From Ambrosia x helenae (taxonomy: Eukaryota > Streptophyta > Magnoliopsida > Asterales > Asteraceae): a DNA stretch of 64,000 bases. The notes under the pieces are model-generated. The model was not told the DNA's origin. It did no database searches and saw only the letters and a list, made by a program, of their open reading frames with translations. Both the position numbers and the translations under genes were made by a program. Numbering within the stretch: the first letter of the stretch is position 1; every line of letters starts with the position of its first letter. This document shows, piece after piece, positions 1 through 11,529 of this stretch. Location of the stretch: the NCBI GenBank assembly GCA_030844895.1, contig CM061231.1, positions 5,400,001 through 5,464,000 on the forward strand, written 5' to 3'.

Positions 1-3000
1 GTCTGAATCCGTCATAATATTCGGGGAGTGAAACCATATTTCGGGAGCCGAAATCGTAAAGCGTGTGACTCGTAATTGTTAAGTGTCACGGAACGCTCTG
101 GCTGACATCGAAATTCCCCTCGAAAATCAAATAACGGACTACTGGAAGTGGTCACGTTATTCTGTCAACCAAACTTACCCATGGGACAGCAATTCCATTG
201 CTCATGTTGCAATATTGAACGTCTACTACCCTCGTCAGGACGACGAGACTGGTTGTCTATTTGGGGTGGCAAATGATGCGAAGTGTTTTCCATCAATCCC
301 CATAGGTATTGAGACGTTGCGTCCCTTTGTCACGGTGTTTTATAAACTAAGGTTGCGAGATCCATTCGTCATGGACAATGTGACTTGTCTAATCTCTTGT
401 CATATTTCGATACTCTCACTGCGTGGCCTATCAGGAAGAAAGTTCGCTGGCCTCGCTTAGGTGTCGGAGAGGCATTTCAGTTGATGACTATCGGTGCTAG
501 GGACAAAATAACATGCAAGAGGACCCTAATGGGAAGGATGACTCGGCTGAATTGCCAGAGTCTGTATCGTTTTTATTTTATCGTGGTGTCTCGATAAATC
601 ATGATCCTTCTACCTCTACTATTCTCGTTGTGACCAATGTTTTTGATACTGGAAAGGATGTAGGTTGGTTACTAGGTCCTATGGATACTATTTATCACAA
701 ACCTAATAACTACGATGAGTCTAAGGCTCCCACCGAGCCTAATGTTGCTCCTGCTGTAATTGTTCTATGGCCCAAGCGAATCATGCCATCGTTGCTGAGA
801 GTGTAGCTCATACTGAATGTATTGAGGATGTTTCTATGGCTTTTGTCAAGATTCGATGTTGCTATTGTTCGAAGGCTCCTACCAAGATCACTGTCATTGA
901 CATAGGCATCTATAAGACCCTTGCCAAGCCGCTAGGACCATGTTTGTGTCACGATGGAGTTCGTTGCTGTTAACTCCATTTTCTTTGAGGTTTTCGTTGA
1001 ACCACTCGTTATCATTCCCTGGCTCCTGCCAAGACTAATGTTGGCGATGGCTCTCAGGTATGGTTGAGCCTGTCAATGCTTCAGTTGCCATTATTCGAGT
1101 GACTTATATCGAGCATACAGTCATTCTCCCTAAGAACGATATCGGCTTGACAAGTCTGCTAAATTATGTGGAACCCATCGTTCCCATTTCTTTTATAATG
1201 ACGGATGCCCTTATTAACCCAATTGTTCCCACCAATGGGCCTATGGAGTATAGGTTGCTGCTGAGGATACGAATAAGGATTCCGTCACCATAAGTGAGCC
1301 GAAACGCACCGGGGTGCGTGCTCACCATAATGGAGCTTCTTGTGGTTATGTACAGTGGACTCGCTAGGTTGTGTGTCATCCTGCTGTCTTGAATTCATGT
1401 GGTGGTGTTACCCCTAGCGATTGTACATCCTTGCAGTTGCACAGTTTTGCCGACTGCCTATCCATGTGGTTGCGTTTCGTTGTCGATGGTGCACCTCCGT
1501 GGTTGTGCTGCTCCTGATGCAGTATTCCGTTGTTGATGCGTTTCGCGGATGTGTTGTTGTCATGTCATGTTATTTCTACTATCGTATTGCACCGTGAACG
1601 TATTGCTACAATTGTTGGATTGACTTGATGATGTGATAACTTGTCGTTTGTTTCACTCTTGGTTCCCTCGGGATAAAGACACTACCCCAAACCCGCGTAA
1701 CCGTTGTTATGTTGCTGAATGGTGGTGTAGTGATGCCATCGATAATGTGGGAATTCGGGTGTCTAACGGACTTTCCAGTAGTCATACTAAGACACTCTAG
1801 TCCTAGTGTTAGCACATGTATCTCCCTAAAGTTCAAATCTCGTGGTAGTTTCAGTAATTGACCGAATCATGTGTCGACCTCTTTATATGCTCGCACGTTT
1901 CGTGAGCATTACCGCTTCAAGATCTAAGGCATGAGTGACGCCATGTCCAGCCTTAACCTTTTACGTGCATTTTGGTCGACTAACCGCTCTCGAATAATGT
2001 CGGAAGGAAATCCCATGATCCACACATGACGGGGTGAGGCTCGTCTTTACGATAAAGGGATTTCGAATACATCTCGAACTTGAAGGTGTCGAGTAAATGA
2101 GAGCGATATTATGACCCATACCTTTGGGACTAGTAAGAGTTGAAAGACTCAATTTATTATTGCTCATCCCAGTGGATTGTTTAACATCATACCTGCCAAC
2201 GTGTCATGCCTATGACTACAGGAATAACAGTGTGGACCCACCCACAGCGTGTGCATTGGTGGAGTCCCCGGTACATGATTCGGAGGTCTTATGAAACCCT
2301 GAATCTAGAAGGGCATGTAGCATTGTTTACTCTGTGAGGGTGCTACCCTACCGTGATGAAATCTTCGATCAACTCAGCCCTTCAAATGATGTTATCCTGC
2401 TAATGGTAGGTTTATCTTGTCTTGGTGTCGTTACGCAGATTCTTGGGATAGTGGAACCCTTCGACCTTGGGTCAATACAGGTGTTCCCAGTTATTTTTCA
2501 GTAGCATTGCTCGCGCTAGAACAAAAATCCCCTGTCCTTGACAGACACCATAGTGATATGAGCTGCCAGGTCAGTGCGTTAGTACCTGACTAATCAAGGT
2601 GAGATCGAAAGCTTACATGTTGCACCCATGCGTGTGACTACCTGAGTCGTTGAATGGGATGCCTTATTGGAAGGCTCAAGACTACTTCTTGTAGGGCGAT
2701 CTCGGTCGTTTGTTGTTTTAAGTAACGATTTTGGCGCATGAAGCCGTCAAGCCCAAACGTGAGATCTATGCCGATGCATTCATCTATGACTCAATTTCAC
2801 CTCTTGACTTGGAAGATCCGAACGATGGAACCTTCGGCGAGTGAGGGATTTCAGTTTTAGGACTCCTTTCACTCAGATCACTGCGTAGGATCGGATAGTC
2901 AATTCGAGGGAAAGTGTCCTGTGTTGTTCAGAATTGACTTACTAGGTTGCTAATAACGATAGGACACCAGTGCTCGTGAGGCACATATAAACATGACACG

Positions 3001-3660
3001 TACTGGATACCCATGTTTTGGGTTACTACAGGTGCTCTGGTTATCGTTTCGGTGGAAACCCACGTGTTGAGATGTTGTCGAGACCCTATCCTCTGTTGGT
3101 TACGGCAACCATATTATGATGATTCATATGCATCATTCCTATGTTGACCAATGTGATGAGGTGATGTGAGCCTCTAGACATTCGTGTTTAAGTCGACTTT
3201 TAATTCTCGCATATTGTGGAATTGTACGGCCGTATGTTGAATATACACTGTCTACTGTCTGGGGAACTGAGGGGTTAAAGTGACGCAAAAACTTTCGACA
3301 TCCGCCAGTCCATATTAGGCGCCCTGGTACCACTAACCATAATCGCTCCTGCGAAAGGTTGTAAGTGGGTGCATAGTGGATTTCAGTCCATGTGAGGACA
3401 TAGGAATACCATCTGCTACTATAAACAACCTGGAGCGTCCTCGAGAATGTCGACTGCTTTGTGATCTGGTAAGATCACCCGATTAGTGAAATTCAACGAG
3501 CGAACCTAACGGTCATGTCGCCTGAGGTGTCCGGTGGCTGTGATGAGGCACAGGAATGATCGATCGCTGTTGGAACCTTCTCATCCCCCTGCTCGTTTGC
3601 AGTTATAATATGAGGCATACGGATAGCCATCTATACTCTTGGAGAGTCGTGGCTAGATAC

Positions 3661-4019
3661 TAGATGCCAACGTTCATAATATCGAGAAAGCCTACACGGG
3701 AATCCATCCTCAATGCAACACTTGCAGGTATCATCACCCTGCAAATCTTCCATGTCGTCAATGCACTAGGTGTGGAAGGTTTGGACACTTTGTTACCACT
3801 TGTCGAGTAATGGTTGGGACACAGAGTAATCATCAAACAGCTGCCCAAGAACCACTACAGATTACTAACGGTCGGGCATGTTATCATTGTAGAGATCCTA
3901 ACCACATGCGACCTCAATGCCGTAAATTGAATAATGTAAACCTGGTGGCACATGGACGAGCTTTCAATAACAATATCAACAAAGCAAATGGTCAGAATGA
4001 CGTTAATTCCACTGGTTAA
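3661..4019 (+). pseudogene. Retrotransposon gag zinc-knuckle relic
   Basis: One open frame runs through this segment and encodes the nucleocapsid part of a Ty3/gypsy gag, which packages element RNA. An N-terminal cysteine/histidine cluster (CNTC followed by HH and C) is followed by a classic CCHC knuckle, CTRCGRFGHFVTTC. A second knuckle about 30 residues later reads CYHCRDPNHMRPQC. After it comes an HGRAFN motif that in intact relatives leads into the aspartic protease. Here the frame stops at 4017-4019, and no protease DTG motif follows. In the frame of the knuckles, a stop just upstream of 3661 separates this piece from any capsid domain. It is a fragment, not a working gag. Confidence 0.7.
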
Positions 4020-4550
4020 GCCATGGATGGAATCTTCCTAAATACTCGAGAATTCAATACTTGCGTTTTCATTTTCTTGATCCCATTATCATTTTGTACC
4101 CAATTTTATCGCACTCATTAGCATATAACATCTAGAGATTTTCTTGCATATTATTATGTACGAACACAGATTGATGATTTATCATATTGGTTACGTTTAT
4201 TTTAATCGTACAAGACTCTACCTTACATTTATTTGAAACGTTTGAACTTGATACTTGATCTTACAGAGTTTTTCTAAGAAAACATCATTGCTTATTATAT
4301 GAAACTTGATTTTTCCATCCACTGAACATTTAATTATCCATGATACTCGTAAACTATTTCTATAGGCCACTAAGATAACACTTACACTTAATGGTTGTAG
4401 TACTTACAAACTTGCTTGCGTGTGTGTAATATCCACGCAACTCAGATAAACATTTTATTTAAAGGGCTCCTCGGACGAGTGGTAGCCCATACTTAAATAC
4501 TGTTATGCTTACAAGTCGTTGCAAACCAATGCAATTGACCACCTTATTAC

Positions 4551-4690
4551 ATAACCTCATTCCATTGATAAACGTGTTGTTGTGTCATCCTCTTGTGAAA
4601 CTTATTTGCTTTAATATGTGATAACCTCATTCCATTGATGAACATGTTGTTGTGTCATCCTCTTGTGAAACTTATTTGCTTTAATATGTG
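4551..4690. repeat. Tandem duplication, 2 x 70 bp
   Basis: Positions 4551-4620 and 4621-4690 are the same 70-bp unit with two A/G differences (near unit positions 20 and 24). It lies in the untranslated part of the gypsy element, between gag and the 3' LTR. The near identity suggests a local slip or unequal crossover later than most of the surrounding decay. Confidence 0.95.
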
Positions 4691-5461
4691 TTAGTTTAGG
4701 ATCATAGAAGGACATAAAACCCTAATGTAAGGTAAATTGATGATTCCGGTCCGGAACGTAATCATGAATTTACAGGTACGTTAGGGTAGTGTGAAATTCT
4801 ATTAGAGTTTTTGGTAGGCGTCCAGTACGTTTTCAAGGTATCAAAGGTGTGGTGGGTTAGCTGCGGTACACCCTGTATACAAACACTAAAGATGCATTGA
4901 AAGTGAGACTGGAAGTCGGACCAGGAACAAACTCTAGTTACTTGGTAGTTCATTTAGTCTTTCTATAGTCAATCAACTTATGCAATTATTTTAGGAGTCC
5001 TAAAACTTGAAGTTTAGTGTCTTACTAGATTCTTATTCTCCTTATTATTCGAGACAAACTTAATCCAAATCCTTAACTCACACCTATCAAACCTCTTATC
5101 CAAATCATTCGAATTTTCCAAACCACTGCCACCTTAAATCCTACCCAAGCATCCATAACCCTATGTTTCAAATAACTTCGGGACGAAGTTTCTAAAAGTA
5201 GGGGATGCTGTGACATCCGTCACTTTTCCTTATTTTATTTTGTAAATAATAATAATAATAATAATAATAATTATAAGAATTGTTTAATTATAAGCCCACA
5301 AATTAACCCACCTTTTCTTTTAATCTCGGCCCAAACCCAACCACCCTTTTCCCTTCCTTTTGTATTCTGGGCCTGCTGAGCCCAAGGGGCGGCCCAACAG
5401 CCTTGGCCCAAGAACCTTATACCTGTTTTAAAAAAAAATGTGGAGAGAACTGCCTATGCTG

Positions 5462-5516
5462 GGTTTCGAACCCGAGTCACAACACCCACACACACGCGTG
5501 TTACCCATCTGCTCCA
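5462..5516 (-). promoter_or_regulatory. tRNA-like segment inside the LTR (A and B boxes)
   Basis: Read on the minus strand, a B-box match GGTTCGAAACC (5462-5472) follows an A-box-like TGGAGCAGATGG (5505-5516). The order and roughly 35-bp spacing are tRNA-like. These are the internal promoter elements of RNA polymerase III genes. The stretch does not fold obviously into a full tRNA, so it is more likely the head of an old SINE captured by the LTR. Activity is not established. Confidence 0.5.
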
Positions 5517-6150
5517 CACACCCTTGTTGATTTTAACCCAGCATTAATTGTATTTAAGCCCACTTTCAAATCCTTCCTTTTTCTCCCCTGTTATCGTGCA
5601 GCAGATATGAATATGGAATTTATATTTTGACCAACCAAATCCCCACATTAACTCGTAATTTCTTTTAAAATGGAATGGGACCATGATTGCCGGCCTAATG
5701 ATCATCAATTACACGAACAATTGCAATCAATTTGACCAAATTGATTGATATTACGCGTGAACATTCAATCCCAAGTCAACAATTTCCAATTCGAATGTCC
5801 AGAGCGATACCCTATAAATTGATGCCTTCTGAACCATTACAACTCGCTCATAATCTTCTCTCAAACCTCAATATTCTTCATATCAATCTGTGCATCTTCA
5901 TACGATCATCGGTTGACTTTTATCTTTGACCCGACAATCAAACACGAATCAACGTTGTAAGTTAAACTTTTTTTTGTGGGTTTTGATCACCGGCGTTCAC
6001 ACATCAAAAGCCCTAACATCAATTGGGCCAACGATGTGTGAATCGTGTTATTGCGGAAGCTAGGGTTCGTGGGTATTGATTTGGGGATAAAAACTGATTT
6101 CGCGTATGTTTATAATTATTTTAGAACAGGATTCATCACAATCACAGGCC

Positions 6151-6205
6151 TAGGCCAAGTGGTTGTGATGGTTGCTTGTAACCGGGACCACCAGGGTTCG
6201 AGACC
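6151..6205 (+). promoter_or_regulatory. Second tRNA-like segment inside the LTR
   Basis: On the plus strand, an A-box-like TAGGCCAAGTGG (6151-6162) is followed 32 bp later by a consensus B box, GGTTCGAGACC (6195-6205). A T-run follows at about 6219. As with the minus-strand copy 0.7 kb upstream, this is most simply a SINE or tRNA-derived relic in the LTR. The two segments point away from each other. Confidence 0.5.
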
Positions 6206-7754
6206 TAGCGTGGACACCCCTTTTTCCTTAAATTCATTTCTTTTTTTAAACCAATTATATATATATATATTTCATTTAAAACTTATAAATTCATTTTTAA
6301 ATATTAAAACCTTTTTATAAATTCTAAAAAAATTATATTTTTTTCAAATCTGAGTTAAAGGTTTTATTTACAATTTTTGGTTTTCTAAAATTAATTGATT
6401 TAATATTTATAATAAATAAATCAATTTTATGCTATTATATTTATAAAAATTCATTAAAATATCGAAACAACTTTATTAAATTCTACAAAAATTATCCTGA
6501 GTTTGTATAGAGTTAAACTTTACTGAAATAATTTTTAATTCAGAAAAATCATTTATTTTATTTTTTTTAATCAATTTTTGTTAGATTTAATCATAATTAA
6601 ATCATAATAAATTCAATTTTCATTATTTTTACACCAAAATTTTATACAATTTATTTTTTAAATATTTAGAACAGAAATATGATTTTTAAAATAGAAATTC
6701 TTTAATTTTAGTATTTTTGAATATTAAAGTTAAAGTTTGACAATTTGTAACAAATAGATTTAATATTCTATTTTAAAGGAAATAATTTTATAAAAATTAT
6801 TTTTATACTTCAAACACATTATTGTGAGCATTCTAAATTCAAATTTTATAAAAAGACTTTCTTTTATTTAATTATCAAATTTCCCTTTATTTAATTAACA
6901 TTTTATTCTAAATTCAACAATTGGGTATCCCCAAATCGAAACCCTAGAAAATACTTATAGACTAAATAGACTTAGACTTATTTGTTACATTATACATAGG
7001 GTGATACCTGACAACGTTGGATTATACTTATTCAATTACACAAGACTTACCACCTTGCTAAGGTGAGTATTACTTATCCCCTTTTTCGCTTTTACAGTTT
7101 TTGGGGTGATTCATGCACAACTATACAAAGCTTTCATATTCATTTACACATACATTTTATTCATTTACAATTCATATACGTGTCTTGTTTATATTTGTGC
7201 TTATGTTTTAACATGAACGTAGCTTACATACAAAATCATACATACAGACATAACTTATGTTATGGTGCTCTTTACATACAGACGTAACTTATGTTACGGT
7301 GCTCATTTAGACATAACTTTGTGTTATGGTGCTCTTTTAGACTCACACGTGTTGAGGTGCTCATTATCAATTTCATTGTACAACTTTACATGTGATCTTT
7401 GTCTTGTTTGGTTACTTGCGTGTTTACATAATGCCTTGGTGATACTAGACACATGAATTGTACTACCTTTCAAAACTTATACTATATGTACAAATCTAAG
7501 TAGTACTCACCAACATCATATGTTGACAAAATTATTTTCGTGCATGTTTCAGGATAAGCTGCCTGACGCTTCACATAGGACCTTGGACTTAGATTAAATC
7601 AATCAATTATGTTTATTTTGTTGTATTGTATTGAATTTCACATGTTGTAAAACAATATTCAATAATCAAATATTTACATTTTAGTACCATGAGCTTTTGA
7701 ACAATCGTCACTACGTGACACCTCGATGATTCCGCCATCGGTTGGGGTGTTACA

Positions 7755-9088
7755 ATGTTGAAAATGCCAAAAACTAAGGATGTGAGACAAACTATATTGG
7801 ATGATAGGTTTTCGCAAAACTCTTTGATAACGGTGAAGGTGATGACTCCTATTTTTAAACTTTTGCGTATTTGTGACTCCGATGAAAAACCTTCATTAGG
7901 TTATGTGTATGAAGGCATGCTTTGGGTAAGGAACGAAGTCAAAGAGTTGTTTAAAAGGAAAACGCATCTTTACAAGCAGTATATTGGTATCATTGATGCT
8001 CGTTAGGATAAGATGTTACGCAAGAGTCTCCACGCAACAGCTTATTGGCTCGACCCAATATTTCAATATGAAAAAAGATATTTGTGACGAAAAGTCTCAG
8101 GAATGGATATGGGTTCTTGATGTGGTGGAGAAAATGGCGAGTTTAGATCCAAAAGAGCAAATATCTATTACAATGTTAGGCAAGTTTCAACATAAAGAGG
8201 GTAGCTTTGGTCGACCTATTGCTATGTCTTCTATAAAGAATACCCGTCCTGGTACGTATACTTTTTATTTGTGATATTAGTTTTCTATATTTTATTATTT
8301 TAACACTATTATAATTTTATGTTACTGGAAGCAGCCTCCCTATCTGCAAGGATAGAGGTAAGGTTTGCCTACATCTCACCCTCCCTAAACCCTACTCTTA
8401 GCTTTGCTAATTGTGGGATTTACTGGGTAAGATTGTTGTTGTATAATTTTATGTTACTTTTATAATTAGATAAGTGGTGGAAAGCATTTGGTGGAGATAT
8501 ACCGCAGTTGCAAAAATTTGCCGTAAGAATTCTAAGCCGAGCCGCATCGTCTATTGGTTGCGAACGTAGTTGGAGTGTTTTTTTAGAGAATCCATGCCAA
8601 AAGAAGTAACTGCTTGGAGCATCAAAGGCTTTGTGACCTTGTATATGTTCATTACAACTTACGTCTACAAAATAGGTACAATTTAAGTAGTATCTTTCTT
8701 ATTTTTATTGTTCAAATAATATTTACAAAAGTTTTGATTTTGAATGTATTAGGCTGCATAAAAGGCCGCATGACCCTGTTGATTTCAAAACCATTGAGAA
8801 TAACGACATTTAGGTAATGGAAGAAGCGGCGAAAAAAGAGCTTGCTTATGTTGAGCTAGAAAATATGTTAGAGGAAGTGTCGCCAATTAACATTGACCCG
8901 TTAGAAACACAAGCATTCGAAGGTAAGTATTTCTCTTTAGATAAAATGATTAAAAAAAACTATATATTTAGTAGACTTAACATTTATTAAAATTTAAGGC
9001 AATGTTTCAATGACTGGTTCACCTTAGTGATGAAGATATGGATGATGTTGATGGCAATAATGATGATGATGATTTAGATTTTTCATAG
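7755..9088 (+). pseudogene. hAT-superfamily transposase, 3' part, broken
   Basis: This is the C-terminal half of a plant hAT transposase, which cuts and pastes elements with 8-bp target duplications. The first 83 codons (7755-8006) match the RNase-H-like core seen in BED/DUF659 hAT proteins, including KPSLGYVYEGM. After a stop and frame changes, the dimerisation domain appears at about 8471-8680: WWKAFGG, then ILSRAASSIGCERSWSVF, then LEHQRLCDLVYVHYNLRLQN. An acidic tail ends at the TAG 9086-9088. The N-terminus is missing because the gypsy element ends at 7754 inside the coding region. The acidic tail and LEHQRL block are split by likely introns. A SINE sits at 8327-8441. Multiple stops make it inactive. 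Confidence 0.85.
8327..8441 (+). mobile_element. SINE, Au-like, 5'-truncated, with 17-bp target duplication
   Basis: A 115-bp insert is flanked by perfect 17-bp direct repeats, TATAATTTTATGTTACT (8310-8326 and 8442-8458). It starts GGAAGCAGCCTCC, contains GAGGTAAGGTTTGCCTACA and a GGGATTTACTGGGTA block, and ends in a GTTGTTG tail. These are features I associate with the angiosperm Au SINE family, whose tail is a TTG run rather than poly(A). A full-length Au SINE is about 180 bp with a tRNA-derived head; the head is absent here, so this copy is 5'-truncated. It lies between coding blocks of the hAT relic. Confidence 0.85.
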
Positions 9089-9780
9089 AAAGTTGCACTT
9101 TTGGTTTTTGTTAATGGCAATTGTTGATGATGTTCTAACTTCTAAGTTGAATTTTGTACTTTTGTTGTATTTGTATTTTGGTACTTCTTTTTTTTAATTG
9201 TTAGTGATGTTTAAACTTAAAGATTTGAATTGTTACTTTAAGATTGTGTTGCATTTGATTTGGTGGTTGATTTTAAATGATTAATGGTTGTTTTTATTAG
9301 AGTTTCTTATTTATTTAGAATTTTTCTTTTTAAATTTTTATGTTTTTTTATGTTGGTTTTGAATTTTTATGGATTTTTTAAATTTTATGCTTTATATGAA
9401 TATTTTTGAATTTTATATATTTATAACGTTGTTCGGTTTTTAAATCCGGTCTAACCAGTGAATCAGTAAATAGACTGGTACGACGTCTGGTCCGTTTATA
9501 AAAACATTGGTATTTGTCTATTTGATGTAAAACTTATTATATACAGTAGTGTAATTAATCCACCTCATCCCCAACAAAATTAAAATACGCTCCTTGGTAA
9601 AATTTGAAATTTTGCATCTCACTTGCCCATTCAAAACGCATGCATATCTAACCGTTAACTCATTCTGCAATTGCCGCGTGGGCTTCACCTTTATTTACCT
9701 TTTTATAAACTCCATCGTCCCCAACAATGCCTACTGCATTCTTGCTTTTACCATCTTCTTGAACTCATCGACCTTCTTCC
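9089..9780. other. Intergenic: hAT 3' flank and ENODL promoter region
   Basis: AT-rich with no open frame I can support. It probably contains the 3' end of the hAT element, but no terminal repeat could be fixed because the left end is outside the window. A TATA-like TTTTATAAAC (9701-9710) lies about 75 bp before the ENODL start codon and suits its promoter. Confidence 0.5.
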
Positions 9781-11181
9781 ATGGCTTCCCTTCACACATA
9801 CCTCTACGTTTTCTTTGCTTTATTCTGTGTTTCTGAGGCTCACGATCTGATCGTTGGCGGAAGAAACGGATGGAATTTACACCCTTCTGAAACCTACAAT
9901 CATTGGTCCGGCAGATTGCGGTTTAATGTCAACGACACCCTCCGTAAGTATTTATGTCTTTTATTTATTTTATTTTTTATTTTTTGTTTAGAATACTTGA
10001 TTTGGATTTATGGGTGTAAAGGAAGTAAGACGCTCGTGAGCTACTCGAGCTCTGAAAGTTTGGCTTGTTTTTATTATTTATTAATTGATTTGTATTTATT
10101 ATAATTATTTTTGTCTATAAGTTTATATACAAAATATATACTATTTTTATTTGGTGTATTAAATATAATTATTATTTTAAAATTATTATAGAAAGAACCA
10201 AGTAATACATGTATGCTAATGAGGTAGTGGTGGAGTACTAGAGTGGTTGGGAAAAGAATTGGTGTTTCTTGTTACTCAGGTTCGATTTCCACTCTCGTCG
10301 TTACTTTCTACGGCATCCGGTCAATGATGGTGACAAACACACCAAGGAGCGTTCGATCTTGAGCCGCACCCGGTTTTCACCCGGATGTTACTCCAGCGAA
10401 GAAACTCGTGTGGAGGCCGTGTGGTTTCTGGAGGAACGTCATAACCAAGTCTGATACACCAGTGCGGACCCGGTTAAGACAACGTAGTGTGGGGCAGACC
10501 TTGGCTAGGGCTGCCGATTAGACACCGTGACATTGGATCACTCGTATGTATGAAAGTAACCGTTAAAAAAAAAAAGTAATACATATTTTTCTCCTATATA
10601 AAAAATGTATATAAAAATAGCTAATAAAATAAACGAGTGTAGTTAAAAAATTAATTACGAGCTGAGCTCAACATAAACATAAAGCAACTCGAGGTCGCCT
10701 CATTTACACCCTTTTAAATTTTAATTTTGTCATGTGAGTTGTAAAAACTAACGAATTTTGATTTGCAGATTTTAAGTACAATGGTAGCTCTGATTCAGTA
10801 ATGGAGGTCACCAAAGCCGATTATGATGCTTGCAACACGAATAACTCCATTGTCACCCTCACAGGCGGCGATTCTTTCTTTAATCTGAATCATTCAGGAC
10901 CTTTTTACTTCATCAGTGGCAACAAATCGCACTGTGATCAGGGTCAGAAGCTAATTGTAGTCGTTTTGTCCCCAAGAAAGAATCAAACACCTGCTCCAGG
11001 CAGCGTTGCACCGGTTCCATCAGCTGTTTCATCGGGTGGAACCGCGGCATCTTCTCCGACTGGTAACCCGACGAACGTGAATGCACCGGCTCAGGGAAGT
11101 TCATCTGCGGCTAAACCAACAGTTTCTACAATATTGGTTGGGTCACTTGGCATCATAATATTCGGGTTGGGTTGGGCTTAG
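9781..11181 (+). CDS. Early nodulin-like protein (phytocyanin, GPI-anchored), 2 exons
   Basis: Exons 9781-9943 and 10769-11181 join with a phase-1 GT-AG intron (GTAAGT donor, TTTGCAG acceptor) to give 191 codons. Residues 1-20 are a hydrophobic signal peptide ending SEA, followed by HDLIVGGRNGW, the usual phytocyanin start. The plastocyanin-like fold runs to about residue 105 with the two disulphide cysteines (in YDACNT and KSHCDQGQ). The first copper His position reads DSVMEV, and the axial Met region reads QGQK. This is therefore an ENODL type that should not bind copper. A Pro/Ser/Ala-rich stretch and a C-terminal hydrophobic tail indicate a GPI-anchored arabinogalactan-like cell-surface protein. 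Four N-glycosylation sequons are visible. The intron position is typical of the family. No lesion is seen, so it is likely functional. The exact role is unknown; relatives act at the plasma membrane in transport, growth and reproduction. Confidence 0.93.
10211..10573 (+). mobile_element. SINE in the ENODL intron
   Basis: This roughly 360-bp insert ends in a run of A and is flanked by 11-bp direct repeats AAGTAATACAT (10200-10210 and 10574-10584). Near its head is AGAGTGGTTGGG, and about 35 bp later a B-box-like GGTTCGATTTCC, the layout of a tRNA-derived SINE. The body is much more GC-rich than the surrounding intron. It accounts for nearly half of the 825-bp intron. Splice sites are not affected. 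Confidence 0.8.
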
Positions 11182-11328
11182 TAGCATGGTTTTAGTTTTG
11201 GCTTATTAGTTTGGTTTGGTTTGGTTTGGTTATATTTTGCAGGGAAGTTTAAATTAGATTTGATATTGTTAATCTTGAATTGAATTTTTTGAGTGGAAAA
11301 TTTTCACATTTCTTCTTGTATTTTGTTA

Positions 11329-11526
11329 GGGGTGTTTGGGATTGATTTTTCAAAACAGCTTCGGCGTTTTGAAAAAGCAGGGGTGGAACTGCTTTTAGAT
11401 TATTGCGTTTTGGTAGCCTAAAAATTTATTTCAAAACACAACCCTAAACATTAAAAACTGATTATTTGCATTTTCAAAACACAATAATCTAAAAATCCAT
11501 TTCAAAACGCAACCCCAAACACCCCC
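11329..11526. mobile_element. Tourist-like MITE (198 bp)
   Basis: Terminal inverted repeats GGGGTGTTTGGGATTG and GGGGGTGTTTGGGGTTG (reverse complement of the right end) are flanked by TTA at 11326-11328 and 11527-11529. A TTA duplication with G-rich ends is the signature of PIF/Harbinger-derived MITEs. The element lies about 150 bp after the ENODL stop codon, so it is in or just beyond its 3' UTR. Confidence 0.75.
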
Positions 11527-11529
11527 TTA

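Larger units (their letters stand above)
1..5208 (+). mobile_element. Internal region of a decayed Ty3/gypsy-like LTR element
   Basis: This is the part of an LTR retrotransposon that precedes its 3' LTR; the 5' LTR must lie upstream of the window. Evidence is a gag double zinc-knuckle relic at 3661-4019 and a purine-rich tract (5194-5208) directly before the LTR at 5209. From 1 to about 3600 I find no reverse transcriptase, integrase or protease motif in any frame, only short frames of up to 125 codons. The base composition there is less AT-rich than in the downstream LTR. The element is therefore probably non-autonomous (LARD-like) or heavily rearranged. Strand is set by the gag relic and by the order of tract and LTR. 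What the first 3.6 kb originally encoded is unknown. Confidence 0.65.
5209..7754 (+). repeat. 3' LTR of a Ty3/gypsy element (2.5 kb)
   Basis: The LTR begins TGTGACATCC and ends GGGTGTTACA, so the ends are imperfect inverted repeats of the TG...CA type. It is preceded by a polypurine tract (5194-5208). It ends exactly where an open hAT transposase frame starts, which fixes the right border at 7754. The first five flanking bases are ATGTT, so the matching target duplication should sit in front of the 5' LTR outside this window. The LTR contains an AAT/ATA microsatellite (about 5248-5275), two tRNA-like segments and a very AT-rich stretch (6250-6950). A degenerate repeat with a TTATGTTAYGGTGCTC core runs through 7250-7345. 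Confidence 0.8.

Noticed and set aside
83..460. 125-codon plus frame and other short frames in the first 2.2 kb
   Set aside because: GTG-type starts, no domain, no homologous motif, and several overlapping frames on both strands of similar length; chance ORFs in a GC-moderate region.
6151..6205. A genuine tRNA gene in the LTR
   Set aside because: A and B boxes are present but I cannot draw a full cloverleaf with acceptor and anticodon stems, so it is called tRNA-like only.
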